64,000 bases of DNA from Streptomyces indicus (GTDB lineage Bacteria > Actinomycetota > Actinomycetes > Streptomycetales > Streptomycetaceae). Below are positions 55,927 to 64,000 of the stretch, piece after piece. The position numbers and the translations under genes were made by a program. The notes under the pieces were generated by a model. It saw only the letters and a list, made by a program, of their open reading frames with translations. It ran no database searches and had not been told where the DNA came from. Position 1 is the stretch's first letter. Every line of letters starts with the position of its first letter. The stretch covers positions 372,001 to 436,000 of the forward strand of contig NZ_FNFF01000001.1 of the NCBI RefSeq assembly GCF_900100315.1, given 5' to 3'.

Positions 55927-57174
55927 CTACCCGATCTCCACCACCCTGGCCCAGTGCGGCACCGGGTCCGGTTCGTACTCCGTGTCGTCGTCCTCCGCGT
56001 AGCCGGGGCGCGGGAAGAGCCCGACCACGGTCCGGCACGGCGGCTGGCGCTGCGGCCAGGGCGTCTGCCCGTCCGTGAGCACGACGATCACGTCGGGCGC
56101 GGGCCCGCTGTGCAGGGCCTTGGCGAACCCGGCCCGCAGGTCGGTGCCCCCGCCGCCGAGCAGCGGAATGCCCTGACCGCGGCAGAGCGGGTGGACCAGG
56201 CGTGCCGAGGCGTCGCAGGGCACCACGTTCACCAGATCGCGCCGGCCGCCCAACGTCTTTGAGATCGCGGCGACTTCGAGCAGGGCCGAGCCGAGCTCCG
56301 CGTCGCTCACCGAGCCGGAGGTGTCGATCACAATGCTGACGCGGGGCGGCCGGCGGCGCAGGCTCGGCAGGACGATGCCGGGCAGGCTCACGGAACGGCG
56401 TGCGGGACGCCCGTACGTGTAGTTCTCGCCCACCCCGGGCGCGGAGGCTGCCGAGCGGATGGCGGCGCCCAGCAACTCCCGCCAGGGCTGCGGCGGATGG
56501 AGCGCCTCCTCCGCCCAGCGCTCCCAGGCCTCGGACGCGCTGCCGGGCCGCCCCTTGATGCCTTGCGCCACCCGGAACCGCACCAACTCCCGTTCCTGCG
56601 GGGTCAGTCCGTGGGCTCCGTCCGCTCCGAGGTCCCAGGGCCGGGTGCGGCCGTCGGCACCGCTGCCGCAGTCCAGCCAGGCGAAGCTCTCGGTGAGCCG
56701 GCCCAGGCGGAACTGCCGCAGATAGTCCTCCATCAGCTCACCGGCCGGCAGGCCCAGCATGTCCGGCCGGACCGCCCCCTTGGGCACGGGCAGTCCGTCC
56801 CCGAAGGCGTCGTCGTTGATCTCGCAGTCCCCCGCGATGTTCATCCGCAGCCGATCGCCCTCGCCGGTGAGTCCGTGCTTGTGCGCATAGCGGTCGCTGC
56901 GCCCGTGGTGGTCGCGCAGCAGATGCGAGACCTCGTGCACCCACACGGAGGCGAGGTCCTCGACGGACATGCGCTCCACGAAGGCCGGGGAGACGTAGCA
57001 CCGCCAGTACCGGTCGACGCCCATGGTGGGCACCTGCCGCGAGGGCACGACCCGCAGGGCGAACAACGCGGTGGCCAGGTACGGACGGGCACGGACGGCG
57101 TGCAGCCTGGCCGCGTAGAGCTTGGCAGTGTCGAGTGCGGGGGTGTCCGCGGCGGCCTCCGTCCCCGCGCTCAT
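55927..57174 (-). CDS. VWA-like protein with putative metallopeptidase domain (DUF2201 type)
   Basis: A 415-residue two-part protein. An HExxH-like motif is seen at H80-E81-V-S-H84 (WVHEVSHLLRDHH), with DCEINDDAF further on, the pattern of the putative metallopeptidase domain. The C-terminal von Willebrand A domain has the MIDAS D284-T-S-G-S288 and VLTDGQTP. The family is often paired with MoxR AAA+ ATPases, as here (4-base overlap). It probably works as the MoxR partner in assembly or activation of a protein complex. ATG at 57174. Confidence 0.86.
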   Translation of the reverse strand: MSAGTEAAADTPALDTAKLYAARLHAVRARPYLATALFALRVVPSRQVPTMGVDRYWRCYVSPAFVERMSVEDLASVWVHEVSHLLRDHHGRSDRYAHKHGLTGEGDRLRMNIAGDCEINDDAFGDGLPVPKGAVRPDMLGLPAGELMEDYLRQFRLGRLTESFAWLDCGSGADGRTRPWDLGADGAHGLTPQERELVRFRVAQGIKGRPGSASEAWERWAEEALHPPQPWRELLGAAIRSAASAPGVGENYTYGRPARRSVSLPGIVLPSLRRRPPRVSIVIDTSGSVSDAELGSALLEVAAISKTLGGRRDLVNVVPCDASARLVHPLCRGQGIPLLGGGGTDLRAGFAKALHSGPAPDVIVVLTDGQTPWPQRQPPCRTVVGLFPRPGYAEDDDTEYEPDPVPHWARVVEIG

Positions 57175-58424
57175 CGACCCGCCTTGGCCTGCGCCGCCAC
57201 GCGCGGCGCCGCCCGGTCCGCGTCCCGCGACACCGTGACCACGCCGGCGAGCTGCTCGATGGCCGCGGGCACGTCCCAGTCCGTGCGCCGCAGGGTGGCC
57301 AGGGTGGTCGCCGGTACGACGACGAGGTCGGGCGCACCGGTCTCCAGGGCGCGCACGAGCAGGGCCCAGGCCGCGTCCCAGCGTGCCCGGTCGGGCCGGG
57401 CCCGCACGGCCGCCACGACGGAGTCGAGGACGGCCTGCCGCAGGTCGCCGCGGTCCGGCAGCTCGGCCGACTCCGGTGCGGCGAGCAGCAGTTCGGGGTC
57501 CGGCAGGTCCATCCGGTCCATGCTCGCGAGGAGTTCGAAACCGGGTCCGTCGCCCACGGTCCCCCGTACGAGCAGCGAGAGCACCTCACGGGAGGCACCG
57601 GATGCGGTGGCGAAGGCGATCAGCCGCACCGTCATCTCCCAGCTGCGGGGCGAGGGCCAGGCACCGCCGCGCTTGGTCTCGGTGGTCGGCAGGCGGTGCA
57701 CCAGGGAGGCACGAGCGGTGAGCAGTCCGCAGACGGCACGGCGTGCGTGGGCGACCGCATCCGTCAGGAGCGCCGGGTCGAGCCTGGGCAGCGTGGCCCG
57801 CGGCCACACGCCGCCCAGACCCCGTACGACGACCTCCTGGTCGTGGGCCCAAAGCAGATGCACAAACCGGTTCGCCAGGGGTGCGCTGAGCTCCCAGCCG
57901 TCGGCGGCCGACGCGCGCGGATTCACGGCGGCGACGATACGGATGCCGTCAGGCAGCCGCAGCGCGCCGATCCGCCGCTCCAGGACCACGCGCAGCAGCG
58001 CAGCCTGCACGGCGGGCGGCGCGGTCGACAACTCGTCCAGGAACAACAGGCCCTTGCCCGCACGGACGAGGCGCACGGCCCAGTCCGGCGGGGCCATGGG
58101 CACGCCCTGGACAGCGGGGTCGTCGCCGACGACGGGGAGCCCGGCGAAGTCGGAGGGCTCGTGCACGCTCGCGATCACGGTGGTCAGAGGCAGGTCGAGC
58201 GCCTCGGCGAGCTGGGTCAGCGCGGCCGTCTTGCCGATTCCCGGCTCGCCCCACAGCAGCACCGGCAGGTCGGCCGCGACGGCGAGGGTCAGGGCGGCGA
58301 GCTGGTCGTCGGGGCGCGGCTCGGTGGCGGTGTCGGCGAGGAGCTTCAACAGGTCGGCCGCTACGTCGAGTTCGGAAGACTGTGGGTTCTGCGGGTTCTG
58401 CGGCTTCTGCGGGTTCAGGGTCAA
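57171..58424 (-). CDS. MoxR-type AAA+ ATPase
   Basis: A 417-residue ATPase. Walker A is GEPGIGKT (59-66), Walker B GLLFLDEL (D130-E131), and sensor 1 IVAAVNPRASAADGW. NRFVHL is an Arg-finger-like segment. The first 15 residues (NPQKPQNPQNPQ) are coded by a 9-base repeat, and the only possible start is the TTG at 58424, right after an in-frame stop, with AAAGGTGA upstream. It overlaps the VWA gene and follows the hypothetical gene, making a three-gene module. Confidence 0.87.
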   Translation of the reverse strand: MTLNPQKPQNPQNPQSSELDVAADLLKLLADTATEPRPDDQLAALTLAVAADLPVLLWGEPGIGKTAALTQLAEALDLPLTTVIASVHEPSDFAGLPVVGDDPAVQGVPMAPPDWAVRLVRAGKGLLFLDELSTAPPAVQAALLRVVLERRIGALRLPDGIRIVAAVNPRASAADGWELSAPLANRFVHLLWAHDQEVVVRGLGGVWPRATLPRLDPALLTDAVAHARRAVCGLLTARASLVHRLPTTETKRGGAWPSPRSWEMTVRLIAFATASGASREVLSLLVRGTVGDGPGFELLASMDRMDLPDPELLLAAPESAELPDRGDLRQAVLDSVVAAVRARPDRARWDAAWALLVRALETGAPDLVVVPATTLATLRRTDWDVPAAIEQLAGVVTVSRDADRAAPRVAAQAKAGR

Positions 58425-58578
58425 GAGTCATCACCTTTGTCTGTACGTGGAGGAGTCGCCGAAGTCCGCCCGGCGGGCGTCTCGGTGGAGCTGTGCTGCG
58501 TCAGCAGCGCAAGTCAGGACGGCGCGGCCCAAGTGAGGGCAGCGCAGTGCCGTGCAGGTCTGAGCAGGTGAGGTCAGG

Positions 58579-59949
58579 TCAGGGCACGAGGGCCCGGCGC
58601 GAGACCAGGTGCAAGGCGCGGCGCGTCCGCAGGACAGGAGTGCCGGGCGGACCCGGGTTGGCGAGTCCCGCCCGGTAGCGGCCGTGGTCGATCCGGCGCA
58701 GCCAGGCGTTCTCGAGCGCGTCGCGCAACGGGCCGTCACGCAGCAGGGCTTCGGGTCCGAGCAGACCTTCGAGCACGTCGAAGGCACCGCGCACATCGCC
58801 GTGCGCGAGGCGCTCACGCACGGCGGGCAGAGCGTCGGGACGGCGGTGGACGGCGTCGATGGCCTGCAGACACGGCAGCGGTGGTCCGCCGAGCGCGACG
58901 AGAAGTTCCTCGCGCCGGAGTTCATCCGCCGCGTGGTCGAGCGCGGAGAGCCGCCCGTCGACGAACCCGATCCGGTGTGGTGTCCCGCGGCAGTCGACGA
59001 GATGCGGCTGCCCGGCCCGGCGCGCCGAGGACATCCCGCGTACGGGCCCGTCGGTCAGCGCCGCGGCCACCAGCGGGTGGAGCCGCTCCGCGTCGATCAG
59101 CCCGGCGCGCAGCAGCCGGAGGTCGGGCGGCACCCAGGTGGCGGCGTCGGGCAGCGGCGGCAGCTCGTGACCGCCCTCGCCGATACGCCGTGTCCGGGTG
59201 TCGAGGACGAGGCGGCGCCCCGCGCCCACGTGCACACCGATCCGGCCGTCCCGGCCGAGCACATGGTGGGCCTCGGGAATCCACCGGTCCACGGCCCAGC
59301 GCGGCTCCAACTCCCCGCCCTCCCACAGGACTTCGGAGTCACCCCGGCCGCCCGCCCGTTCCCCGAGCTCCCCCGCCCTGCGCGCATCCCACAGATGCCG
59401 GTGCAGGTCGAGCCGGAAACGAGCGCTGGGACGGGGGTGGGGATGCCAGGGCCCCTCGTACGCGGAGCCGGAGCCGTCCCACACCGTGAGACTGATCCGC
59501 TGGCCCGCGTCGGCCCAAGCGGGCGGCGTGCGCACGACGAGATGCAGCCGACGGCCCTCACCCCCCACCTCATAGCGCGCGAGCGTCATGGTGACGCCGG
59601 GCCTGAGCAGCCCGTCGGGGCCGACGCGCGGCAGGTGCCAGCGCAGCAGGTCGGGGGCGAAGTGCCGTAGATCGCGCCGGACTTGGGCCGCGATCTCTCG
59701 CCCGTGCGCGCGGGAGATGCGGCGCAGATCGAGGTCCACGTCCACGCGTGCGGCCGCGCACGCTCCGGCCCAGTCACCGGACGCACGCCGGGCCGTCGCG
59801 GTGTCGATCATGGAGGCGGGGACGGCGAACTCGCGTACGCGCAGCCAGAGCGCGAGCCAGGGGTCGTCGTCCGGGGGCCGGCAGGCGCCGGGCGGCGCGT
59901 GACCGGACAGGGATACGGATCGGGGATCAGTCGTGGTCTCCGTGAGCAT
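58579..59949 (-). CDS. Hypothetical protein of the MoxR/VWA module
   Basis: A 456-residue cytosolic protein I cannot assign to a family. It is rich in Arg, Trp and His with no membrane segments or signal peptide. A beta-rich middle (YEVGGEGRRLHLVVRTPP to the AHHVLGRDGRIGVHVG stretch) suggests a domain that binds a partner or ligand. It precedes the MoxR and VWA genes with a 154-base gap that shows only weak short repeats. I prefer ATG at 59949 with GGTGAG about 7 bases upstream over GTG at 59955. It is probably the client or adaptor of the MoxR/VWA pair. Confidence 0.75.
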   Translation of the reverse strand: MLTETTTDPRSVSLSGHAPPGACRPPDDDPWLALWLRVREFAVPASMIDTATARRASGDWAGACAAARVDVDLDLRRISRAHGREIAAQVRRDLRHFAPDLLRWHLPRVGPDGLLRPGVTMTLARYEVGGEGRRLHLVVRTPPAWADAGQRISLTVWDGSGSAYEGPWHPHPRPSARFRLDLHRHLWDARRAGELGERAGGRGDSEVLWEGGELEPRWAVDRWIPEAHHVLGRDGRIGVHVGAGRRLVLDTRTRRIGEGGHELPPLPDAATWVPPDLRLLRAGLIDAERLHPLVAAALTDGPVRGMSSARRAGQPHLVDCRGTPHRIGFVDGRLSALDHAADELRREELLVALGGPPLPCLQAIDAVHRRPDALPAVRERLAHGDVRGAFDVLEGLLGPEALLRDGPLRDALENAWLRRIDHGRYRAGLANPGPPGTPVLRTRRALHLVSRRALVP

Positions 59950-60150
59950 CAGCACTCACCGCGAGTCGACCGGACCCCCCATCTGCCAGTGGAAGGGGCA
60001 GCGTAAGTAGTCATCGCGGGGAGCATAACCGGGCCTCGGCCGCGGGCGACAGCGAATTAACGGACGGCGGCCCGTGGCCATCCCAAGCCGTACCGGCAAG
60101 ACTGGCCGGGGTGCACACCTCGAAGCGGCAGGCCGTCGAAGGAGGCCCGC

Positions 60151-60510
60151 ATGACCACCGAAGCGCCACGTGTGGAACTCACGCCCGCGGCCGTCGAACT
60201 GCTCCGGAAGCTCCGGGCGGCGCACGGACCGCTGATGTTCCATCAGTCCGGCGGATGCTGCGACGGCAGTGCGCCGATGTGCTACCCGGAGGGCGAGTTC
60301 CGCACCGGTGACTCCGATGTGCTGCTCGCCTCGCTCGCCGTGGACGGGGTCGCGGAGCCCATCGGGTTCTGGATGTCGAAGAGCCAGTACGAGGTGTGGG
60401 CGCACACCCGGCTGATCGTCGACGTGGTGGAGGGCCGCGGCGGCGGCTTCTCCCTGGAGGCACCGGAGGGGGTCAGGTTCCTGATCCGCTCGCGCATGCT
60501 CGGCACTTGA
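60151..60510 (+). CDS. DUF779 protein
   Basis: A 119-residue protein of the DUF779 family. The signature Cys/Gly motif HQSGGCCDGSAPMCYPEGEF is at about residues 31-50, and the C-terminal VEGRGGGFSLEAPEGVRFL is also typical. In many bacteria DUF779 genes sit beside an aldehyde dehydrogenase gene; none is adjacent here, so its partner may be elsewhere. GAAGGAGG precedes the ATG at 60151. The 201-base divergent gap before it holds no clear motif. Confidence 0.85.
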   Translation: MTTEAPRVELTPAAVELLRKLRAAHGPLMFHQSGGCCDGSAPMCYPEGEFRTGDSDVLLASLAVDGVAEPIGFWMSKSQYEVWAHTRLIVDVVEGRGGGFSLEAPEGVRFLIRSRMLGT

Positions 60511-60546
60511 GCCACGTACGGGTGAGGGCTCCGCAGGTGCCCCGGG

Positions 60547-60741
60547 TCACGGATTGAGGTTGCTGACGATGTTCGCGGTGGCCGTCAGACCGTTCTGGAT
60601 GGTCGGCGCCATGCTGGTGCTCGCGAGGTAGAAGCCGAGCAGCACACAGACGATCGCGTGGGTGATCTTCAGCGCCCCGTTGCGCAGGAACACGATCGCG
60701 AGGATGAGCAGCAGCAGTACAACTGACACCGAAATGGCCAT
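60547..60741 (-). CDS. Small membrane protein (64 residues)
   Basis: A 64-residue protein with two hydrophobic helices, ISVSVVLLLLILAIVFL (about 3-19) and ITHAIVCVLLGFYLAST (about 26-42), and a polar C-terminus (TIQNGLTATANIVSNLNP). AGGGAG precedes the ATG at 60741. Similar short proteins are found on Streptomyces chromosomes and conjugative elements, but I cannot name a function. It is convergent with the DUF779 gene. Confidence 0.6.
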   Translation of the reverse strand: MAISVSVVLLLLILAIVFLRNGALKITHAIVCVLLGFYLASTSMAPTIQNGLTATANIVSNLNP

Positions 60742-60883
60742 CGTCCGGACTCCCTACGCGCCTCCGCCACGTCAACACCGCGGCGTTTTCGCCGTCAGTG
60801 TGGCGTGACGGAGGGACCGTCCGGTCGACTGACATGTACTCCGAACGTGTGTTACGGGGAGTGACGGTCCCCGCGGGACCGGC

Positions 60884-61753
60884 TCAGCGGCGGTCGTAGG
60901 CGTCCAGGAAGGCTTCCAACGCGACGAGGTCGTCGGTGTTGATGTGGTCCGCATCGGCGGCGATCAGCTCCAGCCAGATCGCGCCGCGTTCGGGCCCGGG
61001 CAGGTCGGGCGTGGCCCAGAAGCGCACGCGCTGGCCGCGGCCGTGGGCGGTGGCGATGATCTGCCTCAGCTTGGCGCGCTCGGCCTCCGGCATCGGCCCT
61101 GCGCCCTTCCACGTGAAGTGGTTGTTCCAGTTGTCGCTGATCAGCGGGATGAAGGAGGCGGGTGCGGGGCCGCCGAGGTCGGTCATCCGGCCGTCGTAGA
61201 AGGCGTACCGCACGTGCTGCGCCTCCATGGGCGCTCGCGCGGACCGGTCGCCGGAGATCACCGCGGTCACGGCCCCCGGCCGCACCTTGCCGTGCGCGTA
61301 CGTGGTGAACAGGCGCCGGTGGCGGTGGAGTTGGCGGTGCAGCTCGGCGTAGGCGTTCACTCCGTCGGCCTTGATGTCGATGAGGAGCTGGAGGGGCTTG
61401 TGGTGGCCCCGGTGCACCGAGCCGTGGTTCCGCCGGACGCGCTCGGCGAGGGGCTTCAGGTACAGCGAGGCGAGGGTGCGGGACGGGTCGAGGTCCACCG
61501 GGTCGTGGGCGACGAGGAGTTCGCCGTCGACGAGGAAGATGTCGGCCTCGACGCTGCTGAAGCGGTGGTCGAGGGCGTCGAGCAGCGGGCGGGTGTGCAG
61601 GTAGTCGTTGTGGGCGTGGGCGCGCCGGAGGGGCTTTCTGCGCGTGCGGCCACCGGCCGCGTGCGCCTGCGCGGACGAGGGGACGGCGACCGCTCCCGCG
61701 GCTGCGGCGGCGAGCGTGGTGACGACGGTGCGGCGGGTCACTGGTGAGGCCAT
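60884..61753 (-). CDS. Exported PI-PLC/glycerophosphodiesterase-like protein
   Basis: A 289-residue protein with a twin-arginine-type signal (VTRRTVVTTLAAAAAGAVAVPSS). The TIM-barrel motifs of the PLC-like phosphodiesterase superfamily follow: RAHAHNDYLHTRPLLDAL (catalytic His), FSSVEADIFLVDGELLVAHD (metal Glu/Asp and second His), LLIDIKADG and RVRFWATPD. The AHNDY motif defines a well-known bacterial subgroup of unknown substrate. ATG at 61753 with GGGAGG. Confidence 0.84.
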   Translation of the reverse strand: MASPVTRRTVVTTLAAAAAGAVAVPSSAQAHAAGGRTRRKPLRRAHAHNDYLHTRPLLDALDHRFSSVEADIFLVDGELLVAHDPVDLDPSRTLASLYLKPLAERVRRNHGSVHRGHHKPLQLLIDIKADGVNAYAELHRQLHRHRRLFTTYAHGKVRPGAVTAVISGDRSARAPMEAQHVRYAFYDGRMTDLGGPAPASFIPLISDNWNNHFTWKGAGPMPEAERAKLRQIIATAHGRGQRVRFWATPDLPGPERGAIWLELIAADADHINTDDLVALEAFLDAYDRR

Positions 61754-61780
61754 GCCTGCGATACCTCCCGGGACGACGGA

Positions 61781-61810
61781 CGGGCGGGAACGAGTATGCG
61801 GTCCCGCCCG
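61781..61810 (-). terminator. Strong hairpin after the Opp-type operon
   Basis: Perfect 9-base arms CGGGCGGGA (61781-61789) and TCCCGCCCG (61802-61810), 12-base loop. It is 80 bases past the stop of the ATPase gene and 28 bases before the next minus-strand gene. A second near-palindrome, CGATC...GATCG, is at 61858-61879. Confidence 0.5.
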
Positions 61811-61889
61811 TGCGAAGGGGCAGGGTCCTGCCGGGAGTTGGCCGGTCGTTCACCCCTCGATCACGCCCGCGGGCGATCGGCCCCCTGGG

Positions 61890-62546
61890 TCACGCCTCCA
61901 GCTCGGACCAGTGCACGGTCCGGTCGCACCACCGCGTGAGCAGCGCCTTGTCGTGACCGACGGCGAGCAGCCCGGCGCCGGTGTCGGCGCGGTAGTCCTC
62001 GACGACCCGGACGAGGGCCGCCGTCGTGGAGGCGTCGAGCATGGCGGTCATCTCGTCGCAGACCAGCCAGCGCGGCTCGAGGATCAACGCACGGGCTACA
62101 CAGGCCCGTTGCAGCTGGCCGTCGCTGACCTCGTGCGGACGCCGCCCGAGCAGTTCGTCCCCGAGTCCGACCCGCGCGGCGGACTCCCGTACCTTCTCCG
62201 GCACTTCATCGGCCCGGCCGTTCGCCCGCAGGGGCTCGGCGATCAGGGCGGAGAGCGTCAGGCGCGGGTCGGCGGAGAGCCGGGGCTGCTGGAAGACGAC
62301 ACCGAACGCGGTGCGCTGGGCGCGCGGGGCGCGGTGCCGCCACCCGGCCGCCGCGGTGCCGTCGACGACGACCCGTCCCGCGTCGGGCCGGTGCAGCAGG
62401 GCGGCGACCCGGGCCAGCGTGGACTTGCCGCAGCCGCTGGGCCCGAGCAGACCGACCGACTCGCCCGGTCGCACGGTGAGCGAGACACCGCGCACGACGG
62501 GCTTGTGCCGCTCGTAGCCGGCGGTGATCGCGTCGACCTCAAGCAT
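61890..62546 (-). CDS. Peptide/metal ABC importer ATPase (OppF/NikE-like)
   Basis: A 218-residue NBD. Walker A is GPSGCGKS, the Q-loop GVVFQQPRLSAD, and Walker B WLVCDEMTAMLD. The signature is VSDGQLQRA rather than LSGGQ, as in many NikE/OppF-like proteins. It is shorter than OppD because it lacks the C-terminal oligopeptide extension. ATG at 62546 overlaps the OppD-like stop by 8 bases. Confidence 0.86.
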   Translation of the reverse strand: MLEVDAITAGYERHKPVVRGVSLTVRPGESVGLLGPSGCGKSTLARVAALLHRPDAGRVVVDGTAAAGWRHRAPRAQRTAFGVVFQQPRLSADPRLTLSALIAEPLRANGRADEVPEKVRESAARVGLGDELLGRRPHEVSDGQLQRACVARALILEPRWLVCDEMTAMLDASTTAALVRVVEDYRADTGAGLLAVGHDKALLTRWCDRTVHWSELEA

Positions 62547-63573
62547 GCTCGGCCTCCAGGGCTTCGGCGGGGTCGGCTGGGTCGGCGGCCGGCCGGTCCG
62601 AGACCGGGTGGTGGCAGGCCAGCAGGTCCGCGAACGGCGGCTGCACCCGGCAGGCCTCGCTCGCCCGCCCACAGCGCGCGGCGAAGGCGCAGCCCTCGGG
62701 GAGCGCCCCGAGTTCGGGCGGCATGCCGGGGATGGCCGCGAACTCCCGCTCGGGCAGGGCGTTCAGGAGCCCCCTGGCATACGGGTGGCGCGGTCCGCGC
62801 GCGCCGAAGAAGTCCTCCGCGTCGCAGATCTCGACGATCCGTCCCGCGTACATCACGGCGATCCGGTCGGCGATCCGTTCGGCCGCCGCCAGGTCGTGCG
62901 TGATCATCAGCAGGGCGCGGGAGCTGCCGGTGTGCCGGGCGAGTTCGTCCACGGTGTGCTCGACGAGGTCGCGGTCGAGTCCGGTGGTGGGCTCGTCGGC
63001 GAGCAGCAGCGGTGCGTCGCCGATCAGGGCGAGCGCGGTCGCGGCGCGCTGGGCGAGGCCGCCGGAGAGTTCGTGCGGGTAGCGGTCGAGGTGGTCCGCG
63101 GGGAACGAAGCGCGCCCCGCCGCCTCCTCGGCGGCCTTGCGCACGGCGGCACGCGGGGTGCGCAGCAACTCCCGTACGGTCTCCTCCAGTTGGGACCGGA
63201 TCGTCCGTACGGGGGTCAGGTGCGCGGCCGGTGACTGCGGGACGAGTCCCACCTTGCGGCCGCGGACGGTGCGCGCGAGGGTGCGCTCGTCGGCGGCGAG
63301 CAGGTCGGTGCCGTCGCCGAGCAGGGCGGAACCGGCGGTCTCGGCGTTCTCCGGCAGCAGTCCGAGCAGCGCGGAGGCGAGCACGGACTTGCCGCACCCC
63401 GACTCCCCGACGAGGGCGAGCCGCTGCCCGGCCTCCAGGGTGAAGTGCGCGTCGGTCACCGCCCGTACGTAGCGTTCGCCGCGCATCCGGAACCGTACGG
63501 ACAGACCGCGGACATCGAGCACGGGCGCCGTCGTCGCGGCGTCCGCCGGCCTCGTGGCGGCATCGGTCATCAC
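62539..63573 (-). CDS. Peptide/metal ABC importer ATPase (OppD/NikD-like)
   Basis: A 344-residue NBD: Walker A GESGCGKS, signature HELSGGLAQRA, Walker B LLLADEPTTGLD. The C-terminal oligopeptide/nickel extension is PEGCAFAARCGRASEAC with the cysteines that often bind an iron-sulfur cluster. GTG at 63573 (GGAG 8 bases upstream, overlapping the permease stop) or ATG at 63570 are both possible starts. It works with the OppF-like ATPase. Confidence 0.88.
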   Translation of the reverse strand: MMTDAATRPADAATTAPVLDVRGLSVRFRMRGERYVRAVTDAHFTLEAGQRLALVGESGCGKSVLASALLGLLPENAETAGSALLGDGTDLLAADERTLARTVRGRKVGLVPQSPAAHLTPVRTIRSQLEETVRELLRTPRAAVRKAAEEAAGRASFPADHLDRYPHELSGGLAQRAATALALIGDAPLLLADEPTTGLDRDLVEHTVDELARHTGSSRALLMITHDLAAAERIADRIAVMYAGRIVEICDAEDFFGARGPRHPYARGLLNALPEREFAAIPGMPPELGALPEGCAFAARCGRASEACRVQPPFADLLACHHPVSDRPAADPADPAEALEAEHA

Positions 63574-64000
63574 AGCATCAACTCCGATCGCCGGCGCGGA
63601 TTGAGCCGCTCACGCCAGGCGCCCGCGAGTCCCGCGATCGCCAGCGTCGGCACGATGATGAACAGGCCCGGGAAGAGCGTCGGCCACCAGTCCCCCGCGA
63701 GCAGCGAGCCGCGCGCGGACTGCACGAGGGTGCCGAGGCTGGCCTGGTGGGTGGGCAGGCCGAGGCCGAGGAAGGACAGCGCGGACTCGTGCCAGATGGC
63801 GTGCGGCACCATGAGGACGGCGGCGAGTCCGGCCTGCGGCAGGACTCCCGGCAGCAGGTGCCGGACGGTGACGCGCCACCGGGACGCTCCCCCGGAGATC
63901 GCCGCGTCCACGTACGGGCGCGAGCGCAGCGACAGGACCTCGGCGCGCACGATGCGGGCCGTGGACAGCCAGTGCGTGAGCGCCACCGAGACCACCACCG
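63570..64000 (-). CDS. Opp/Dpp-type permease (OppC-like), partial at right edge
   Basis: C-terminal 143 residues of a binding-protein-dependent permease. The EAA loop reads AEVLSLRSRPYVDAAISGGASRWRVTVRHLLP (only the central part is diagnostic: AISGGAS). Hydrophobic segments around QAGLAAVLMVPHAIW and LFPGLFIIVPTLAIAGLAG follow. The start, the second permease and the solute-binding protein lie beyond the window. The substrate (peptide, nickel or metallophore) is not determinable from this part. Confidence 0.87.
   Translation of the reverse strand, partial: VVVSVALTHWLSTARIVRAEVLSLRSRPYVDAAISGGASRWRVTVRHLLPGVLPQAGLAAVLMVPHAIWHESALSFLGLGLPTHQASLGTLVQSARGSLLAGDWWPTLFPGLFIIVPTLAIAGLAGAWRERLNPRRRSELML

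Noticed and set aside
60547..60741. Plasmid-transfer (Spd-like) protein marking an integrated element
   Set aside because: Two hydrophobic helices alone are not diagnostic, and no integrase, att site, tRNA gene or tra gene is in view.

Overview
The window looks like a chromosomal segment of a high-GC actinomycete, most likely a Streptomyces. The evidence is very GC-rich third codon positions, frequent GTG and TTG starts, GGAGG-type ribosome sites, long co-directional gene runs with 4-base ATGA/GTGA overlaps, twin-arginine signals, a DmdR/IdeR-like iron box, and DUF2795- and DUF8129-type small proteins. I saw no rRNA, tRNA, CRISPR array, insertion sequence or phage gene.

Layout. (1) 1-5813, minus strand: a seven-gene operon, cut by the left edge, for meta-cleavage catabolism of 3-hydroxyanthranilate (tryptophan/kynurenine or anthranilate degradation). 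It is divergent from a LysR regulator (6061-7023), with a perfect 9+9 bp inverted repeat between them. (2) 7132-9297, plus strand: a phosphoribosyltransferase, a DUF2795 protein and a PAP2 phosphatase, closed by a strong bidirectional terminator. (3) 9323-37118, minus strand: one roughly 28-kb exopolysaccharide locus of 21 genes. It has a priming glycosyl-1-phosphate transferase, an AlgD-like sugar dehydrogenase, two Wzz-like proteins, asparagine synthase, a two-domain oxidoreductase, heparinase-II/III and beta-helix proteins, Wzy and Wzx, three glycosyltransferases, and a dense sugar-modification cassette. That cassette holds a cytidylyltransferase, C-methyltransferase, PIG-L deacetylase, SDR epimerase, DUF4910, pyruvyltransferase, 3,5-epimerase-like and aminotransferase gene. 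(4) 37534-41095: two methyltransferases, an SDR epimerase and a DUF8129-like protein. (5) 41352-46152: xdhC-xdhB-xdhA for purine oxidation, preceded by a leader-peptide ORF and hairpin. (6) 46500-50909: a secreted endonuclease/phosphatase-fold enzyme, a stand-alone TOPRIM protein and two exported amidohydrolases. (7) 51175-54863: a heterodimeric ABC exporter behind an iron box. (8) 54891-61753: an acetyltransferase, a MoxR/VWA/partner trio, DUF779, a small membrane protein and an exported phosphodiesterase-like protein. (9) 61890-64000: an Opp-type importer, cut by the right edge.

How the genes work together. The EPS locus encodes every step of a Wzx/Wzy pathway: lipid-linked priming, precursor synthesis and modification, elongation, flipping, polymerisation, length control and extracellular trimming. 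AlgD-like oxidation plus an AsnB homologue suggests a uronic acid that may be amidated. The cytidylyltransferase has no CDP-glucose 4,6-dehydratase beside it, so the modified sugar made by the 9323-19658 cassette cannot be named from sequence.

An unusual property runs through the window: many short tandem repeats sit at 3' ends of genes, in intergenic gaps and in protein linkers. Unit lengths are multiples of 3 inside coding sequence (9, 15, 27, 36 nt) and often not multiples of 3 outside it (17/21, 22, 26, 34 nt).
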